DNA of 64,000 nt from Vanilla planifolia. Lineage: Eukaryota > Streptophyta > Magnoliopsida > Asparagales > Orchidaceae. Every line of letters begins with the position of its first letter. Positions within the stretch are counted from its first letter, which is position 1. The notes under the pieces were generated by a model, which was given only the letters and a program-made list of their open reading frames with translations, was not told the DNA's origin and searched no databases. Location of the stretch: positions 25,090,851 to 25,154,850 of the forward strand of contig CM043875.1 in the NCBI GenBank assembly GCA_023846275.1, written 5' to 3'. The translations under genes were made by a program, and so were the position numbers. This document shows, one piece after another, positions 1 to 15,000 of the stretch.

Positions 1-1319
1 CTAATTGCGACACTTTGGTTCTTGTTTGCAATGCAATTCAATTATGCTTATGAATCGTGTGATGTTGGTATGGTTCTATATAGCTTTTTCTTTAATGATT
101 ACATTTTGTTCATCATATTCATTTATGTTTTGTATGCTAACTTAACAATAATAATAACAATAACAAACATTAATTATATTAATTGAGATTGGTTATATGA
201 ATCATCAAGTGTCTTTTTGCTTTATTCATTAATTTTCTCAAGTTCATAACATGCAAAGTCATTTCTACTAATCTCATTTCACTTTTTTTTGTCTTCCTCC
301 CCTTTTCATACAATAAAATTTCACTTTTTCTAACAAGAACATTAAGTGGTTTATAGTAAGAAGTCCAAATATTTTAAACTAATTTAAGATGAGTTTATCT
401 GCAACCGACATTTTGACAATTCTCTTTTATATACATGCATTTTAACCAATTCTTTTTGAATATAGCTACTCATCTATCTCGATTTCCTTAGTGATGAGAA
501 ATATGATGCTAGACAATTGTGATATTTTAAAACTTGAGTAATTGATGAAAGTCTTTTGATGAATTTAGTACAATGAAAACTCTTCTGATTATGGAACTCT
601 CTTGTAAACAAGTTTCAATTCAATTTTAGAAAGCTATTAGTTAGTTTTCAAATGCACTTGTTTTGTTTTGTGATAAGTAAATACAAGACAATTTTTAATT
701 GGTTCGGACCTAAACAACGATCCTATATCCACCATTGATCACTAAGTTCAGATTTACAAATCAAGGGATGCCTTTTGTAAAAGTAGTTGGGCAAACTTTT
801 CATAGAATGATTCAGAGGGATCACATTGGTTCAAATGAGCCTATAATTTTGGTTTAAAAGAACCAAAATAAGTTGTGTAGAAAAATGGGATTCCACAAGA
901 AAGTAAAACAAAAAACAAAAGGCAATTTTACAATTTCAATACTTGGTATCAATAACCAATTAATTAATCAATGAGGCACAACTAATATGAAGTGATGCCT
1001 CCAAATTAAATGCAAGTGAAGTCGCTACAAAATTGTTGTTAATGGATTTGATCACTTGAAACATGATGTTGGTATTTTTGCTTCTCAACTCAAGGAGATA
1101 TGATAGTTGAAATCAAGTTGGAGGAAATAAAACTTTAAGCTTGGGAAGATAATTTTGCAATAATTATTAAGATGCATTAATCCCATCTAGGTTTAGAGTT
1201 TATTTATTTATAGGAAAAGGGTTGGCTAATGGTAAATCAATGGTTTAGTGATCGTTAGAATATATTTTAGACAAAGATTCTCCATTAATATGCAAAGTTT
1301 GCTTGATTGTTACAATCTA

Positions 1320-1700
1320 TTAGGAAAACATGTCGGACAGTTAGATCAACACATGGAATAGTCCGTTTAGTTCAATCTTGATCTTCTTGAACTAGTGGAT
1401 GATCTGTTAGAAGGATGATGTCTATCGGACGGTCTAATCATCATTGAATAAAGACTTCAGTTCTAATTTCCTAAATTATCGAAAGGTTGATCGGATGTTC
1501 TAATATCGATCCAACATGCACTGAACAAAACAATATGCATAACAAACGGAGCTATCAACCGGTCTGTTCCCATTGGATTGACCATCGGATGCATATTGGA
1601 TGGTCCAATAATTATCCAACAATATTCTAAGTTTGAGACACATTCAATGAGAATCTCAACCTAATCATTGGATGGTTTGTGATCCTTAATAATGCCTATG
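1320..1700. mobile_element. Possible decayed LTR fragment
   Basis: This patch has more C and G than its surroundings and carries several variants of short words such as TCGGACGGTC, GATCGGATG and TTGGATGGTCC in both orientations. Similar repeated words occur in plant LTRs. No boundaries, primer-binding site or coding domain are visible, so the call is weak. Confidence 0.25.
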
Positions 1701-2339
1701 ATCTATGCTATTTTGAAAACTTAGTACAAGTTCATATTTAGCTTTATAAAATAGACATTTGAGTATATATGCAATGTATAAAATTTACAAAGATCTTGGT
1801 TCATAAGGTATTGCAAGTGAGGCCTCAGGTCAAATGATTTGCAAGTACTTCAGTATGTGTAAAATTTTGAAGACTTTTTTTCTATCCAACCTCATGTAAA
1901 TGATATGAAAATGAAATAATTATCAAAGATTAAGCTATAGGATAATCAAGTAATACCAAAACAAAGGAATTGACTCAAGAAGTGCATCCGATTACATTGT
2001 CCTTGGAAGGCTGGCCAATCAAGTTCAATTGAGTGTCCATAAACTCTAAAGTCACATATCAACTTACAAAGTCTTAATACATCAAACAAGCCAAGAGACA
2101 TGATCTAAAATGCATTTAAACAAAGTAAGATTAAAAAAATATATAGTATTTTAGCATAATAAAACCCTCACAGGTCCATGAGATCAATTGTCTCTCATAA
2201 CCAACATAGGTCCTACTTAGTGAACGCTTATCTTGACAATGTTAATTTTATATTTGTACTTTTCAAGACAACATTCAATATTATATGACTTTGTAGTTCT
2301 AACTATAGTGTTATGTAATTTATTTTTAAGCTTGAATGG

Positions 2340-2694
2340 AATATTTCAATTACATTGAATTAGAAACACCCTTGTATTTTAAGCAACCTTGGTTCTTATT
2401 AATTACAAGTTACTAGATAGCAAAAGAAAATATCATTTTTTAATATATTATTACACCAATTGCAATCATTGTATCTTTTTCCCTCTATCTTGACTAAATT
2501 TGCACCCCTTATATTGTTTAGCCAAGAAGCCCAACTTGGTAAATTTCAATTATACCAAGTTGGAAACACTAGTAATTTAACCAACCTTGGTTCTTATTAC
2601 TAACAAGTTGCTAGATTACTAAAGAAAATATCAAATTTCAATATATTATCTTCACCAATTGCAATCACAGCATCTTTTGCTCCCTATTTGGACT
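2340..2694. repeat. Diverged tandem direct repeat, two copies of ~160 bp
   Basis: Copies at about 2340-2506 and 2541-2694 share the order: ATTTCAATTA, a GGAAACAC-type word, CAACCTTGGTTCTTATTA, a CAAGTT-CTAGAT word, AAAGAAAATATCA, ATATATTA and CACCAATTGCAATCA. They carry several mismatches and small indels, so this is an old duplication within the FTB upstream intron. Confidence 0.75.
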
Positions 2695-3085
2695 TTTTTT
2701 TCATCATTGATACTTTAGCAGAGAAGACAACTCGTTAAATGAAATTTGAGCAATATTCTTTGAAAGAATTTTTTGTGTTTACTTAAAATAACAATATATA
2801 CATTTTGTGGTGTCAACTCTCTAGAAGCTATGTATAAGGCAACATTTTTTGTCCTTTTCATGCACAATGCAAGCCCTTTCATTCCTTAGGTTTCATAGAT
2901 TGAGGTAGTTGATAGCAAAATATTTATAAAACAGATTCTATAAAGAGTGCAATAAATTTTCTTGAACTGATTTTGTGTTACCTATTATACCAGAACGAAT
3001 GTTGTGAAAAACGCATACAATTCTTTTTCATTAATGTTATTTAAAATTGATTTTTCCTTTTTTGAGTGTGTTTGCATGTTTATAG

Positions 3086-6000
3086 GATGGAGCTTTGGCG
3101 TGACAATCATATTCTGTTCTTGTCAAGAGGACTCAATCAACTTGGGCCAAACTTTAGAATTTTAGATGCCAGGTAACATTTAAATTTGAAAATTTGTATT
3201 TATTTCATATATTGATTATTTTTATTTTTAATGATTGTAGTCGACCTTGGTTGTGCTATTGGATTATTCATTCTATGTCTTTGCTGGGAGAATCTCTTGA
3301 TATTGAAGTTGAGAATAGTATTATAGAATTTTTATCGCATTGTGAGGTAATATTTCTCAAAACCATTTTGGTATCTTTGAAAGATTTATAATTGTACAAA
3401 TGCTTATATTAATATGTTGTTCACAATTTTTTAGCTCGACTTTAATCGTTATATTTAAGGGAATTGTTGACAATTTGTCTGGATGTGTAATATCAACATT
3501 TAGTTAATTTATGCTAGATGTGAGGTTTAATTTCCCACAAATACTTTATGCTAACATGTGACAGATTAATCAAAATACTTTAATTGATAATTAAGTGAAG
3601 TTAATTGTTTTAATTAATTTGGCAAGGTGAGAAAAAGATGATACTAGGAAAAGAAAGTATGCAAGATAAAACAAATTGAGGAAAATATAAAACTAATAAA
3701 GAGATGTCTTAGCTCAAAATCTTGGGTTTACAATGAGTGATTTAGGACACAATTTGGTTTCGAGCTTGTTATCATTTGTTTATAAAAGAAAGAAAACAAG
3801 AGAAAAGAGAAGTTTTGTTCTATTCTTAGATTTGGAAACCAAGTTTTGGAAGTCATGAACCAATCGAACAAAAGAAAAAGAGTGATATTGTCATGCCCTG
3901 CCTTGGTTAATATTAACTAAACCCAATAAATATTTCAAAAATACTAAACCTTGGTTAACTTACAGAGTATGTAACTAATCTTGAGGACACAATAAAAAAA
4001 ATCAGGAAGAGATGATGAAAACATCACAATCAATATGTCTACACTAATGGAATAACGACATATCGAAAGCAAAGCACAAGTCTTAAGTTGTCATAGAGAA
4101 GGAAAGCTGAAATAGAATTCTTATATAAAATCTTGTATATTGATACAACACAAAGTTTCTCACATATAAAACATGTTATTTGTTTATAAGAGAAAGAAAA
4201 TAAGAGATAAGAAAAGTTTTGTTCTATTCTTAGATTTGGAAACCAAGTTTTGGAAGGCATGAACCAATCGAGGAAGAAAATAAAAAGAGTGATATTGTCA
4301 TGCCCTGCCCTGGTTAATATTAACTAAACCCTATAAATATTTCAAAAAATACTAAGCCTTGGTTAATTTACAGAGTATGTAACAAATCTTGAGGACACAA
4401 TACAAAAAAAAATCAGGAAGAGATAAATGAAAACATCACAATCAATATATCTGTACTAATAGAATAACGACATATAGAAAGCAAAGCACAAGTCTTAAAT
4501 TGTCATAGAGAAGGAAAGCTGAAATAGAATTCTTATGTAAAATTAGGCATATAGATACAACACAAAGTTTCTCACATACAAAACATGTCATTTGTTTATA
4601 AAAGAAAGAAAATAAGAGATAAGAGTAGTTTTGTTTTATTCTTAGATTTGGAAACCAAGTTTTGGAAGGCATGGATGAATTGGGGAACAAAAGAAAAAGA
4701 GTGATATTGTCATGCCTTGCCCTGGTTACTATTAACTAAACCCAATAAATATTTCAAAAATACTAACCCTTGGTTAACTTACAAAGTATGTAACAAATTT
4801 TGAGGACAATCCAAAAAAAAAGGGAAGAGATGATGAAAACATTACAATCAATATATATGCACTAATAGAATGACGACATATTGAAAGTAAGGCACAAGTC
4901 TTAAGTTGTCATAGAGAAGGAAAGCTGAAATAGAATTCTTATGCAAAATTTGGCATATAGATACAACACAAATTTTCTCACATACAAAATATGTCTTATA
5001 GTTCTCAAATTTAATGTGCTCTCAAACTTAAAGATATCAAGCTATCTTTTAGGAACTCTTGGCTTTATGACCATCTGCATCTTAGCCTTTAATGTAGGTA
5101 GGTGATGAATATAATATGCTCGGCAAACAAACTATTAGCTATAAGTAGATAAAGTAGTATGAAAGTTTAGTTTGTAGATAAATAAAAATAAAGTAATAAA
5201 TAAAAATAATGTTTGACATCTATAAAATATATGGAAGTATCAAATTATTGTATTTATGCCCATAATATATATAATCATTATATGATACTAATATCATATA
5301 GTACTCATATCATATATATGTTTTTCTTATTTTCATAATTATATCTTTCTTTTTTGTTTTTTTCACATTTTTTTAAAGATATTGATATAATTATTGATAA
5401 TTAGAAATTAGATATCTAACTTTTACTATTCTTGTTCTTTAAGAGTTAAAATTATTATATTAGTTTTTGAACTATTGCAATGTTGTAGGTGTAGAGCAAT
5501 TTAAATTTATTATTACATAATTTTAACTATCCATTTTTTTGTAAATAATTTATAATTTTTATTGCATATTTGGAATTATAATATTTTTACCTTAATATAG
5601 AAATGCTAAATTCATTTTAGTTGCAAAAATATTTTCATATTTATTATTTGTTTTTAATGGTCATGTCACTTTTCTTTGAATTTTGTGAGATATATGTTTT
5701 GATTATTAAATTATCTAAATTGAACATGATATTGGTTACATAAGTAATATGAATTATTTAATCTTCTTTATTTGAAATGTAGGATAAACAAGGCGGTTAT
5801 GGAGGTGGGCCTGGACAGGTTTGTTAGCATTTATATATTTATTTGAAATTGACATCTTTTAAATTAGTTTTCAAAATTACTTCTTTTTTTGGTAATGTTA
5901 TGATAATTTCATTTAAAAGGTGCACATTTATTACTTAAAGGAAGAGAAGATTAGAAGCACGCACTAAATATTTAAATTGTTGAACCAAATCAATTCACAA

Positions 6001-9000
6001 AGAAATGGTTTAATTTTGGTGTTGGTTGGCTTGTGTCTTGCAAGTCACGAGTTCTTAGTTAATGGTTGGTTCAACTTTGTCTAAGACAAACCTTAAGTAA
6101 CTAAATATTAAGTGGCACTTTCATAACATAACAAGAAGGGCAAGTATTATATTTTTTTCATCACAATAATACTATAGCCCCCACTTGGTCATTCTCTTTA
6201 CTCCCTTCTCCTCAAATGCCAACCCTCATTGATGTAGATAAATTGCATTATGAGGATGATATCGAGTTGATCTAATGGAGTCTAAGATGCAAGAGGTTCA
6301 ATTTCGTAATAGATCATTAATTAGATTGTAAATAAAAAGCTCATCGGTTCTATTGGCATGTTTAGTGTTATTAGTTATAATTGGATTGTATTGGGTCATA
6401 CATGAGATGCGTAAAGAGTTTATATTATTTATGCATATTTTTTTTATATTATTATTGTTATTTTATTTAATAAGGATATTTTTGTCATTTTGTTTCTTAT
6501 CTAGGGCTATTCCTTGTACCTATTTATATTTTGAAATAAAATAGAAAAAGAGTTTTTAGTTTGATATTCCATCAATAAAAAACTGAGGTTTATTATGGTA
6601 CATATGTGCATAAGAGAAAGGTGTAAGTCGGCCTTCCCGACATTGTGATATTGGTTTATTTTTCCTTTGGGTTGTGATTCAAAGTTATCCCCTCTTTTTC
6701 ATCATCTTCCTTGTTTAACATTGATTTGTAAATCAAAACCACCCTTGCACATAAGTCACTAGTTTCCCACATGTCCTCCTGAACTAAATGCTTGGTCTTA
6801 TGTTGTACACTACACATAGATACCGGTGCTCACCTTGCCAAGTCACCCATCTATATGAAAACGTACTTAGTTGAACTGCATGATGTGCTGCCTCTTATCT
6901 CTAATCTTCTCATCAGAGTTGTGCTTGAAGCCATCCATGATTGACGGTTCCGATGTTGCTGCTAATCCACCTTCTTTTGTGTTAATATCATCGTGAATGG
7001 CACTGCCACCACACAACTCAATGGTGTATTTACCAAATCCTTAATTCCCAAACCAGCCCCTCCCTAGTTGGTTGAATTGGTGTTCAGTTTAGTGCCAAAT
7101 TGGCTAGTCAGAACTAGATCGAATTCCTACTTATTCCTGAAGTTTTTGGAAAGTGCATTTCAAAGTACTTTTTCAAAAGATTATGGCCAAGTTTTGAAAT
7201 AGATTTTGTGTTAACTATTGCTATTAGTGGTGGTACCATGCACCATGTTATTTTTTCTACTATTTTTGGTTTTAGTGGTAGATTTAGGTTCAACACAAGA
7301 TTTTCATCCCATCAACCTATATCTCTATATTTGTTGGTATCATGACTAGATTTAGATCTAATTGAGGATTTTGATCCTACACTCCTCAATTATTGTTTTG
7401 GTATTAGAGCAAGTTTTCACATTCCTTGAACAACTGTGACAATTTGAAGAGTTTAGAGCAAGTTTTTGTTATTTCATAGCAATGATTCGAGTTTAGAATT
7501 TTTTCACGTCTTAACCATCATGATAATCTAACGACATTAGACAAAAGGCTATTTTTCAAATGTTAAGTGAGAGAGATGAAAGATTTGATATTTAGTAAGT
7601 TTATAAATAAAATAGTTTTAATTTTTTTTAGTATAATTTTCTTTCTTTTAGTAGAATTATGTCGATTTAAAGAGTAATGTATTATATTGTATTATCATAA
7701 ATAGTGATTGTGGTGTTCCTTGGATTTTATTTTGAAAGCTTAGATATAATAAACCTTGATTGAATTTAACTTGAAACTTATGACAATTATGGGAGAATTC
7801 CATATATTTTTAACCCATTGAAAATACTATTAATTTTGGTGTTTGACTTAAAATTTCTTTGGAGAATTATTTGATAATTATGCAAATATGATCTTATTAT
7901 TCTTCATCTGTTGCTTTTTAAAAAAATTCATAATTGTACATTTTTTTCTTTTTTACTATTATTTAATTAGTTTAATATATCTATATCATTATATTTATAT
8001 TTCTAATTTAGTTAAACAATATATAAAATTATAATTTTATTATCTTGAATATCCATCTCCATCATTATATCATTAAGACATAGAATCAATTCTAATGATA
8101 TATTAGACAAGATAAAAGTTATATTGGCTGAAATAGAAATGTTGATAAACCAAAGATTAACATGCATATCACCAATTTGTATAAGTTATAAAAATGCTCA
8201 TTATTTGCTATATAAAAACATTATAGTTGAGACACTCATATTTGATGATTGATATAGATTTTATAAGTTCTTGATTAGTTCAAATAAATAAAATATTTTT
8301 TTGATTATCATGATACTGATGACTATTAGTGATATTGAATTTTGTTAAGTTAAAATTTGTAGGTCGAACAAAGAAATTTGGTTAACTATCTTATATAAAG
8401 AACAAAGGTTTTGTGAGAGAATTTTTACTTGATTATAAATAAAAGAATTTACCTTAATACAAAAATTCATCAATGCACATCAAGGTTGACATGGACAATT
8501 GTAGTTGTAAGGAAGAATTAGAAGGTGAACTTCATATTTTATCCTTAAATTAGAAAAAGTTCTTCCCCTTATTAATATGTGAGAAACAACTAGACAATAA
8601 AATATTGATTTAAAAGAAATTGCAATGATCTATAGTCATAATTTTGAGAATTTAGAGAATATTTTTGATAATTCTATGCATATTTATATTTTTTTGTGTA
8701 TTCAAAAATAATTTTTATTACTTGCTTAATTTAATTAAACATAAGTTGGGTCTAATAATTTTAAGTATATTGAATCAATGAAACAAATTACTTCTCTTAA
8801 AAAACTTGATTGTAGTAATAAATTATTAATGTGTATTTATTTTCTTAGAGAGTTATGCCTTATTTCTCAAAAGTTTTAATATAAGAATATTTGAATTATA
8901 TAGAAATGTAAGTATTATTATATATGTTTTAAATTTATCAGTATATATGTTTCATAAAAATGTTCTTGATATTAAATTTTTTTTATTTTAAAAAGGATCA

Positions 9001-12000
9001 ACGTATGAAAGAGAATTATAAGTTAATTTTGTTAGTAACAAATCTGATGAAAGTTCATAAATATCTCATTATCTAATATTCTTATTGCTATCTTTCATAT
9101 GTTGTTATTTTTACAAGTGTTTTTATTCTTTTTAGTTTCTATATGCATTGAAAGAGTCATCCCTATTTGATATTTTAATCACCAAGAAAGATCTATAGAG
9201 ATTGATGTTGAGTTTGATAAAAATGCATTTAAGGTATAGTTTTGTGGGGTAGAGTTTTTCATGGTGGGGTTGTACCATTGTAGGAATAGTTGCATTAGAA
9301 GGATGATATTGAGTTGATTTAGTGAAGCTTAAAATGCAAGAGATCTAGTTTTATTATAGATCATGGACCATATTATAAATAAGAACTATAATGAGCTTAT
9401 GTAAGAGTTCTATTAGCTTATTTAGTATTATTGGTTGTTCCTATGGTATGTAAGGTCATGCATGAGACTTGTATGGAATTCATACTTGTTTTTGTATATT
9501 TTTTTATTTATCTAATTTTATTATTATTTTATCAGATAGGGATATTTTTGTTATTTCAATTATAGTTAAAGGCTATTCCATATACCTATTTATATTTCGT
9601 AATGAAATAAAAAAAAATGGAGTTTTTTGATTGCTTTTGTCGTCAATAGAAAACTAAGGAGGTTTTTACAATGCATGGTGCAAAGAAGGAGCTAGCCTTT
9701 TATCATCTTGATTTGCAATTTGGGCTCTCTGGGTTGTGATTTGGTATTATGCATGCCTTTTTATCATCTTCCTTCTCCAACCTCCTTTTGCTGTCCGTTT
9801 TATAATGTTCTCTGATCGTTTGTCTAGTTTCATCCATCGGTTGCTGCTGGCGACCTGAATCCATCCTCGCACATAGGGTGCTAGTTCATCCTTATGCCTC
9901 TTACCGAACTGACTGCTCTATCGCACTCTGTGCTCCACACCTAGTTGTCCCATACCATTGCTAGTGCTCACCATACCAAGCTGCCCGCCCCTTGAAAACA
10001 CGTATCATTGAACTGCACAACATCCTGTCAGTGTTGCTTGATTTATTTTCGTGTCGTGCTTGTAGTCATCCATGACGGTTGGATCTTGCTGCCACAATGA
10101 TCAACATTTGTGTGTTGGTCTCACTTCGAATGTCATTGCCACCACACAACCAAGCGTTGCCTTTTCCTAATCCTAAATCCCCTAAATGGTCCCCCAGTTG
10201 GTCGAACTAGCTTTTGGTGCATTGTGTCAAATTTTGGTCAAATTTTGATGCTAGTTTTATGTCAACTGTTGCCATTAGCTTTGGTACTACGTACCATACA
10301 ATGTTTTCCATAAGTTTTGGTATTATGCTAAATTCAAATTCAACTGAAGACTTAGGTCTAGTTCGAGATTTTCATCTGGTGATCCTACACCTCTACATCA
10401 CCCAACCAACAAGGTTGCAGTGCTTCCCCTTTATCCACAACCATCAATTGTTATGGCAAAAACTTTATCAATCCTCCAACTGATTAGAAATGTTTTCAAG
10501 CTGTTGCAATAGTTAACCTCAGTGCCAATGGATTGAGAAAAATTAATAACTCTTTTTTTGTAATTTTCAATCCTCATCAATAAAATGAGCAGTGAAACAT
10601 ACAATTGATTTGATGCATCCATGACCATGTATCGCTAGTAAGGCACATCTTTTGACATCGAATAATTATTTTGATAACTCTTTCATTTTGAGAAGGCCAG
10701 CAAACAATTATGAGTTAATGTCAAATGACATGAAATTCTAAATGTTAGGCAGTATTCATGCACAAAATATTAGAAACCCTGGACATCCATAAAGGCATTT
10801 AATCTACAATCGTTATGTTAGCTAGAGCTTTTCTAATCCTCTCTTGATTAAATTTCCAAGCCTGGACTATTCTGTTGTCCTTTCTTGGTTATAGTGCTAA
10901 TCTTGCTTGACTAGCCTGCATATTATGAGAATCCTTCTAGCAATTAGCAGTATTGGTTCGTAAACTGCTAGTTCCATTTTACCTTTTGTCACTGCAATGT
11001 ATCTTGTCATGGCAATTACATTTAATCATGTTCTCTTTGCTAGTGCTCACATACTTGTTAAAACGATCTTATGTCTAAGATCCAACCTTGGGTGGCTTCC
11101 TATTTTTCTTTGAAGGATGTGAGTTATTACTTGGAGGAACATATCTCTCATAGTAGTTACAAGTTGTGTTTGGAGGTGGATTATTGCTTGAAGGTTGTAT
11201 TTGTGGGATGGAAATGTCCAATGTGTCATCTAATAAAATAGAAAAGATAAAACTATTTTTGATTTTTGTATCAATAAATTATATCAACAATAAGTTAATA
11301 CACTCGTTAGTGAAGAAAATGCATTATATTGCATGATATAGTTGTTATTGGAATCAAAAACTTCAAGCTACGTAAAATCTGTTACAGTTAGACCATTAAT
11401 GTAGAATGTCGATTACATTAAGATAACCTAGTAAATAGGTGAAAAGTTATGGTTTCTCCCTTAAGAGTTGAGGTTAACTAAACAATTAATTAAGAGTTAT
11501 TCCAACACAAACCAACATGTATTCCAGACATAAAATGCACAAGACTACATACTTCATATTTGCTTGAAGACTAAGTGAAATCGTGTGAGGACTAAGTGTT
11601 TTAACAAATTATTTGGAAGATGTGATCATCACATGATTGGATGATTAAAAAGAAAAGTGTAAGCTATGAGTACAAGGGAGATATTATGCGAAACCATTAC
11701 GAAACTTAGAAGTACTTAAATGCAAGAAGGAACCAATTGGAAATCAATCATGCAAAGATAGATATTGGCATTGTGAAAGGGAGCTGTTGGTGTGACAATG
11801 TTGGAAGCCAGGGTGCCCAAGTGGCTTGCAAATCTATGCCAGATGACAGAGGATAAAGGAAGCACTTGTATGCTGCTTGATGACAGTGTTGAGCTCTAGT
11901 GGTGAGTTTTTGTGTTTTTAAGGTAAACAGAAGTTATGGTTAGGATTAAGAGTAAGGGAGCAACTAAAACTAAGGGAATATTGTTGTATTATTGTGTTAG

Positions 12001-15000
12001 AAAAATAAAATAGAGTTACATTGTTTGTAATATTACAAAGGTACTAGTTATTGTTCTATTAAAGATGACCAAACCAAGCATTGATTAATTGAAAAATCTT
12101 GATTTGCAAACTGTAAATTAAACTAACAAATAAACATCAAATCAAACAGATAGATTTATCATGGTTCGGTTTGGTTCAATGATTTAAACTGGTCACACCA
12201 AATTTTGTGCTCTAAAAAATGACTTTTGCAATGTCAATCTCTTTTTTGGGGGCAGTCATTGGAATATTGGTATATGGTCTTATTTCTTTTGTAACTGTGG
12301 GTCTTAGAGCTTAATTTGTTGAGGTTTGGATTTTCTATGTCAGCAAACATTTAGGTTAACTGCACTTTGGGAAATATCTGATTAAGGTGGTTCAACTATA
12401 AGAATAAAAGTTATCAAGCAAGGAAACACATTATTATTGTTCTATCAGATTGTGTGAAATGTATTTCTACATGAAGATGGATGTGGGGATAGACAAAACT
12501 TGTTAAGATTCCATGATTTTTAAGGATTAATGGTGGTATCATTATGCTTATTAGAAATCACGTCTTTCCATTGAGGTCATCTAAAGGCTGGATATAATAT
12601 ATTTAAGGGTTGAAGATAAAGACAGGCTCTTTTCTCCTCTTCTTCTTCCTACCGGGACAGTTTGAGGTCTCCATCAAAACTTTGCATTGATTTTGTGTTA
12701 AGATTTTTCTATTTTGATTTTTTTTCTTAGGTGTTAGCTATTTTAGTGATTCAAAAACATCTTGTGTTTCAGCTGATGTATTTATTAGATATGCTAATAT
12801 TTTATTTGGGGATTGGATTTAGACTTTTTGTTATTCAGGCAGATTTTTGCAAATTAGAGAGAACTGACATGTTTAACTTTCTTTTTCTTAATTAGTTATT
12901 TCATGTTTCAGTCATATAAACTACTATTTGCTAATTTGAATAGTTTTTTTTTTGTATCTTTCATTGTCTTTATTTTGAAGTGATCATGGATCATTCTTGT
13001 AGTGCTGGTAGTTAAGTTTTCTCCATCATTTTTATAGCATTTTTGTTGGTGAAGGATCTCCAGTTGTTTACTTTGAGATTGGCATTTTATAGAGACCTAA
13101 AGTGGTAATTTGGTAATTTTGCTCAGGATAGTGGTTGACTTTGCAAGTGTCTGCCTTTGTTTGCCCTTTTTGGGTGTTTGTTACCCTTTATGGATAATAA
13201 TTTTTTATCATGTCATTCGTTGTGGCATAGTATTATTAGATGGTTGGTACTCATTTAGAAATTCAGAATGTTGATTGAGATTGATCAATCAGATGCCCCA
13301 TCTTGCAACGACGTATGCTGCTGTTAACACTCTTATAACGCTGGGCAGTGATGCAGCCCTTTCGTCAGTAAATAGGTAAAATTTCTTCACATCTGCCAGT
13401 AATGTGGTTGTTATTTCAAGCTGTGTTTGTATATCTGACTTCATGAAATGTGATTAGAGATTCTTTGCACAAGTTTTTGCTAAGAATGAAGGATTCTTCT
13501 GGAGCTTTCAGGTATTGTTCTTTTTGTTCTGGAGCTTTTGGGTATTTCTCTTTTTGTTTTATGTTAAGGATAATTTATCCTTACTGAAACACAGGTTCTT
13601 AGCCATTCAAGCAAAGACTGACACTGATAATTTGGGGAAATATGAGCATTTAGGATGATGCCCAACTTTTATGATGATACATTGCAACTCTTGCACGATG
13701 CAGTTTTAAATGTCGCAAAAGCTAGCAAATAAAATTAACATGCTATAGTACTTTTTCTTTTTCATTGCAAATAATAATTTGCTACATATTTGATATTGAT
13801 CAATATCATGTAACACAATATAATGGAAATCTATGAACTATTTTGTATCTTGGCAATTCATGTAAAAACAATATCATCGAAATCTATTATTTGATTTGTC
13901 ATACGTTGTCATAATTAATGAATTTTTTAATACAAAATTGCTATTAAAATGTTTAATTTGTTATAGATTATGGTGTCTAAATAACATAGAGAAATGAATA
14001 TTTCTAGGTGATTATGAACTCATATTTCTTTATGGGCAAAAATAAACAAGACTTTGATAGGCATTTATAAACATTGTTGCAAGCATAAGCTGGCTCATTT
14101 CTTCTATGCATCAATAAAAATTTACCTTGTTATCAGTCATTTTTCCCTTATGTTTGAGTGAATTCATTCTTGGTCTTCTAGAAGGTCGATTTTGTTGATC
14201 CCATGTCTTGTAAAGTTTGATGATAATAAAATCTGGTAATTTTGAATTAATCATTTGTATGAAATGTGATAAACAGGAATAGATTCACGAAGGTTGAAGA
14301 AGTTGGAGCAATTTACATGTAAGGATGGTAGACAATGATTCGTGACTTTATATAAGGAAAGTGGCTCAACTTTTATATCAATGAGCCATATAGAATCTGC
14401 TCTAGGTGGAGTGGCTACTTATCAAGAGCTCTTTATTTACTACTAGGTTAGAATGTTAAACTTTCACTTAATACCTTGTGATACATAAGGATGCATTCAT
14501 CATTATCATTTATCTTGTTCATGCATGTTTTAGAGTTATCTCAATCTTGAGTCTAAGTTGTGGTTAATAAATAACTAAAGTTAGAATTTATGTATTTCTA
14601 TAGTCAAACTATGTTTAGGGTTAATAATAAAGTATGCAAAGAAACTAAGTGGACACCAAGTTCTGTATTCAATCTTCACATTGATTATACAAAATATCTT
14701 TTTTGGTACTTGTATGATATACTTACCTGTTCTATATCTTGTATCTAATATATATGGAGTTGCATATTGTATATGTATGATGATCTTATCGTATTGGTAC
14801 GACTAATATTTTCAGCTAAATAGAGAAGCTGTAGCATGATCGTATATTGATGATATCCAGTATACTACTTATTGTTCTATGTTTTACGTAAACACAGGCA
14901 TCATATAAAATGAAAGGTTTTATTATACTTGTACAATCTTATTCTCCTATGGAACACTTAGACTTAAAAAAAATTGACCTAAAAGGATTTGTATAGGTAG

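Larger units (their letters stand above)
1..3085 (+). other. Upstream intron or flank of FTB
   Basis: The acceptor at 3084-3085 feeds an exon that begins with the last base of a split codon, so at least part of this stretch is intron. I could not find an exon for the N-terminus. A moderately GC-rich patch at about 1320-1700 repeats CGGACGGTC / GGATGGTCC-like words, which suggests a decayed LTR (inference). A diverged direct repeat lies at 2340-2694. The rest is AT-rich with no supported gene. Confidence 0.6.
5819..13292 (+). other. FTB intron, 7.5 kb
   Basis: Intron between the exon encoding GGYGGGPGQ and the exon encoding [11 protein letters not shown]. It contains two LTR-like direct copies (about 6220-7398 and 9282-10400) with 1.9 kb of AT-rich DNA between them. 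Beyond 10400 I see only unassignable sequence. A short minus-strand frame at 11047-11229 has no recognised similarity. Confidence 0.85.

Noticed and set aside
3087-3089. ATG as a possible start of FTB
   Set aside because: The exon has a good acceptor just before it and completes a split codon that gives the MME seen in plant FTBs, so this is an internal methionine.
4039-4690. Two similar minus-strand frames of 73 and 82 codons
   Set aside because: They are the same stretch in adjacent copies of a ~410-bp tandem repeat inside an FTB intron, with no family match.
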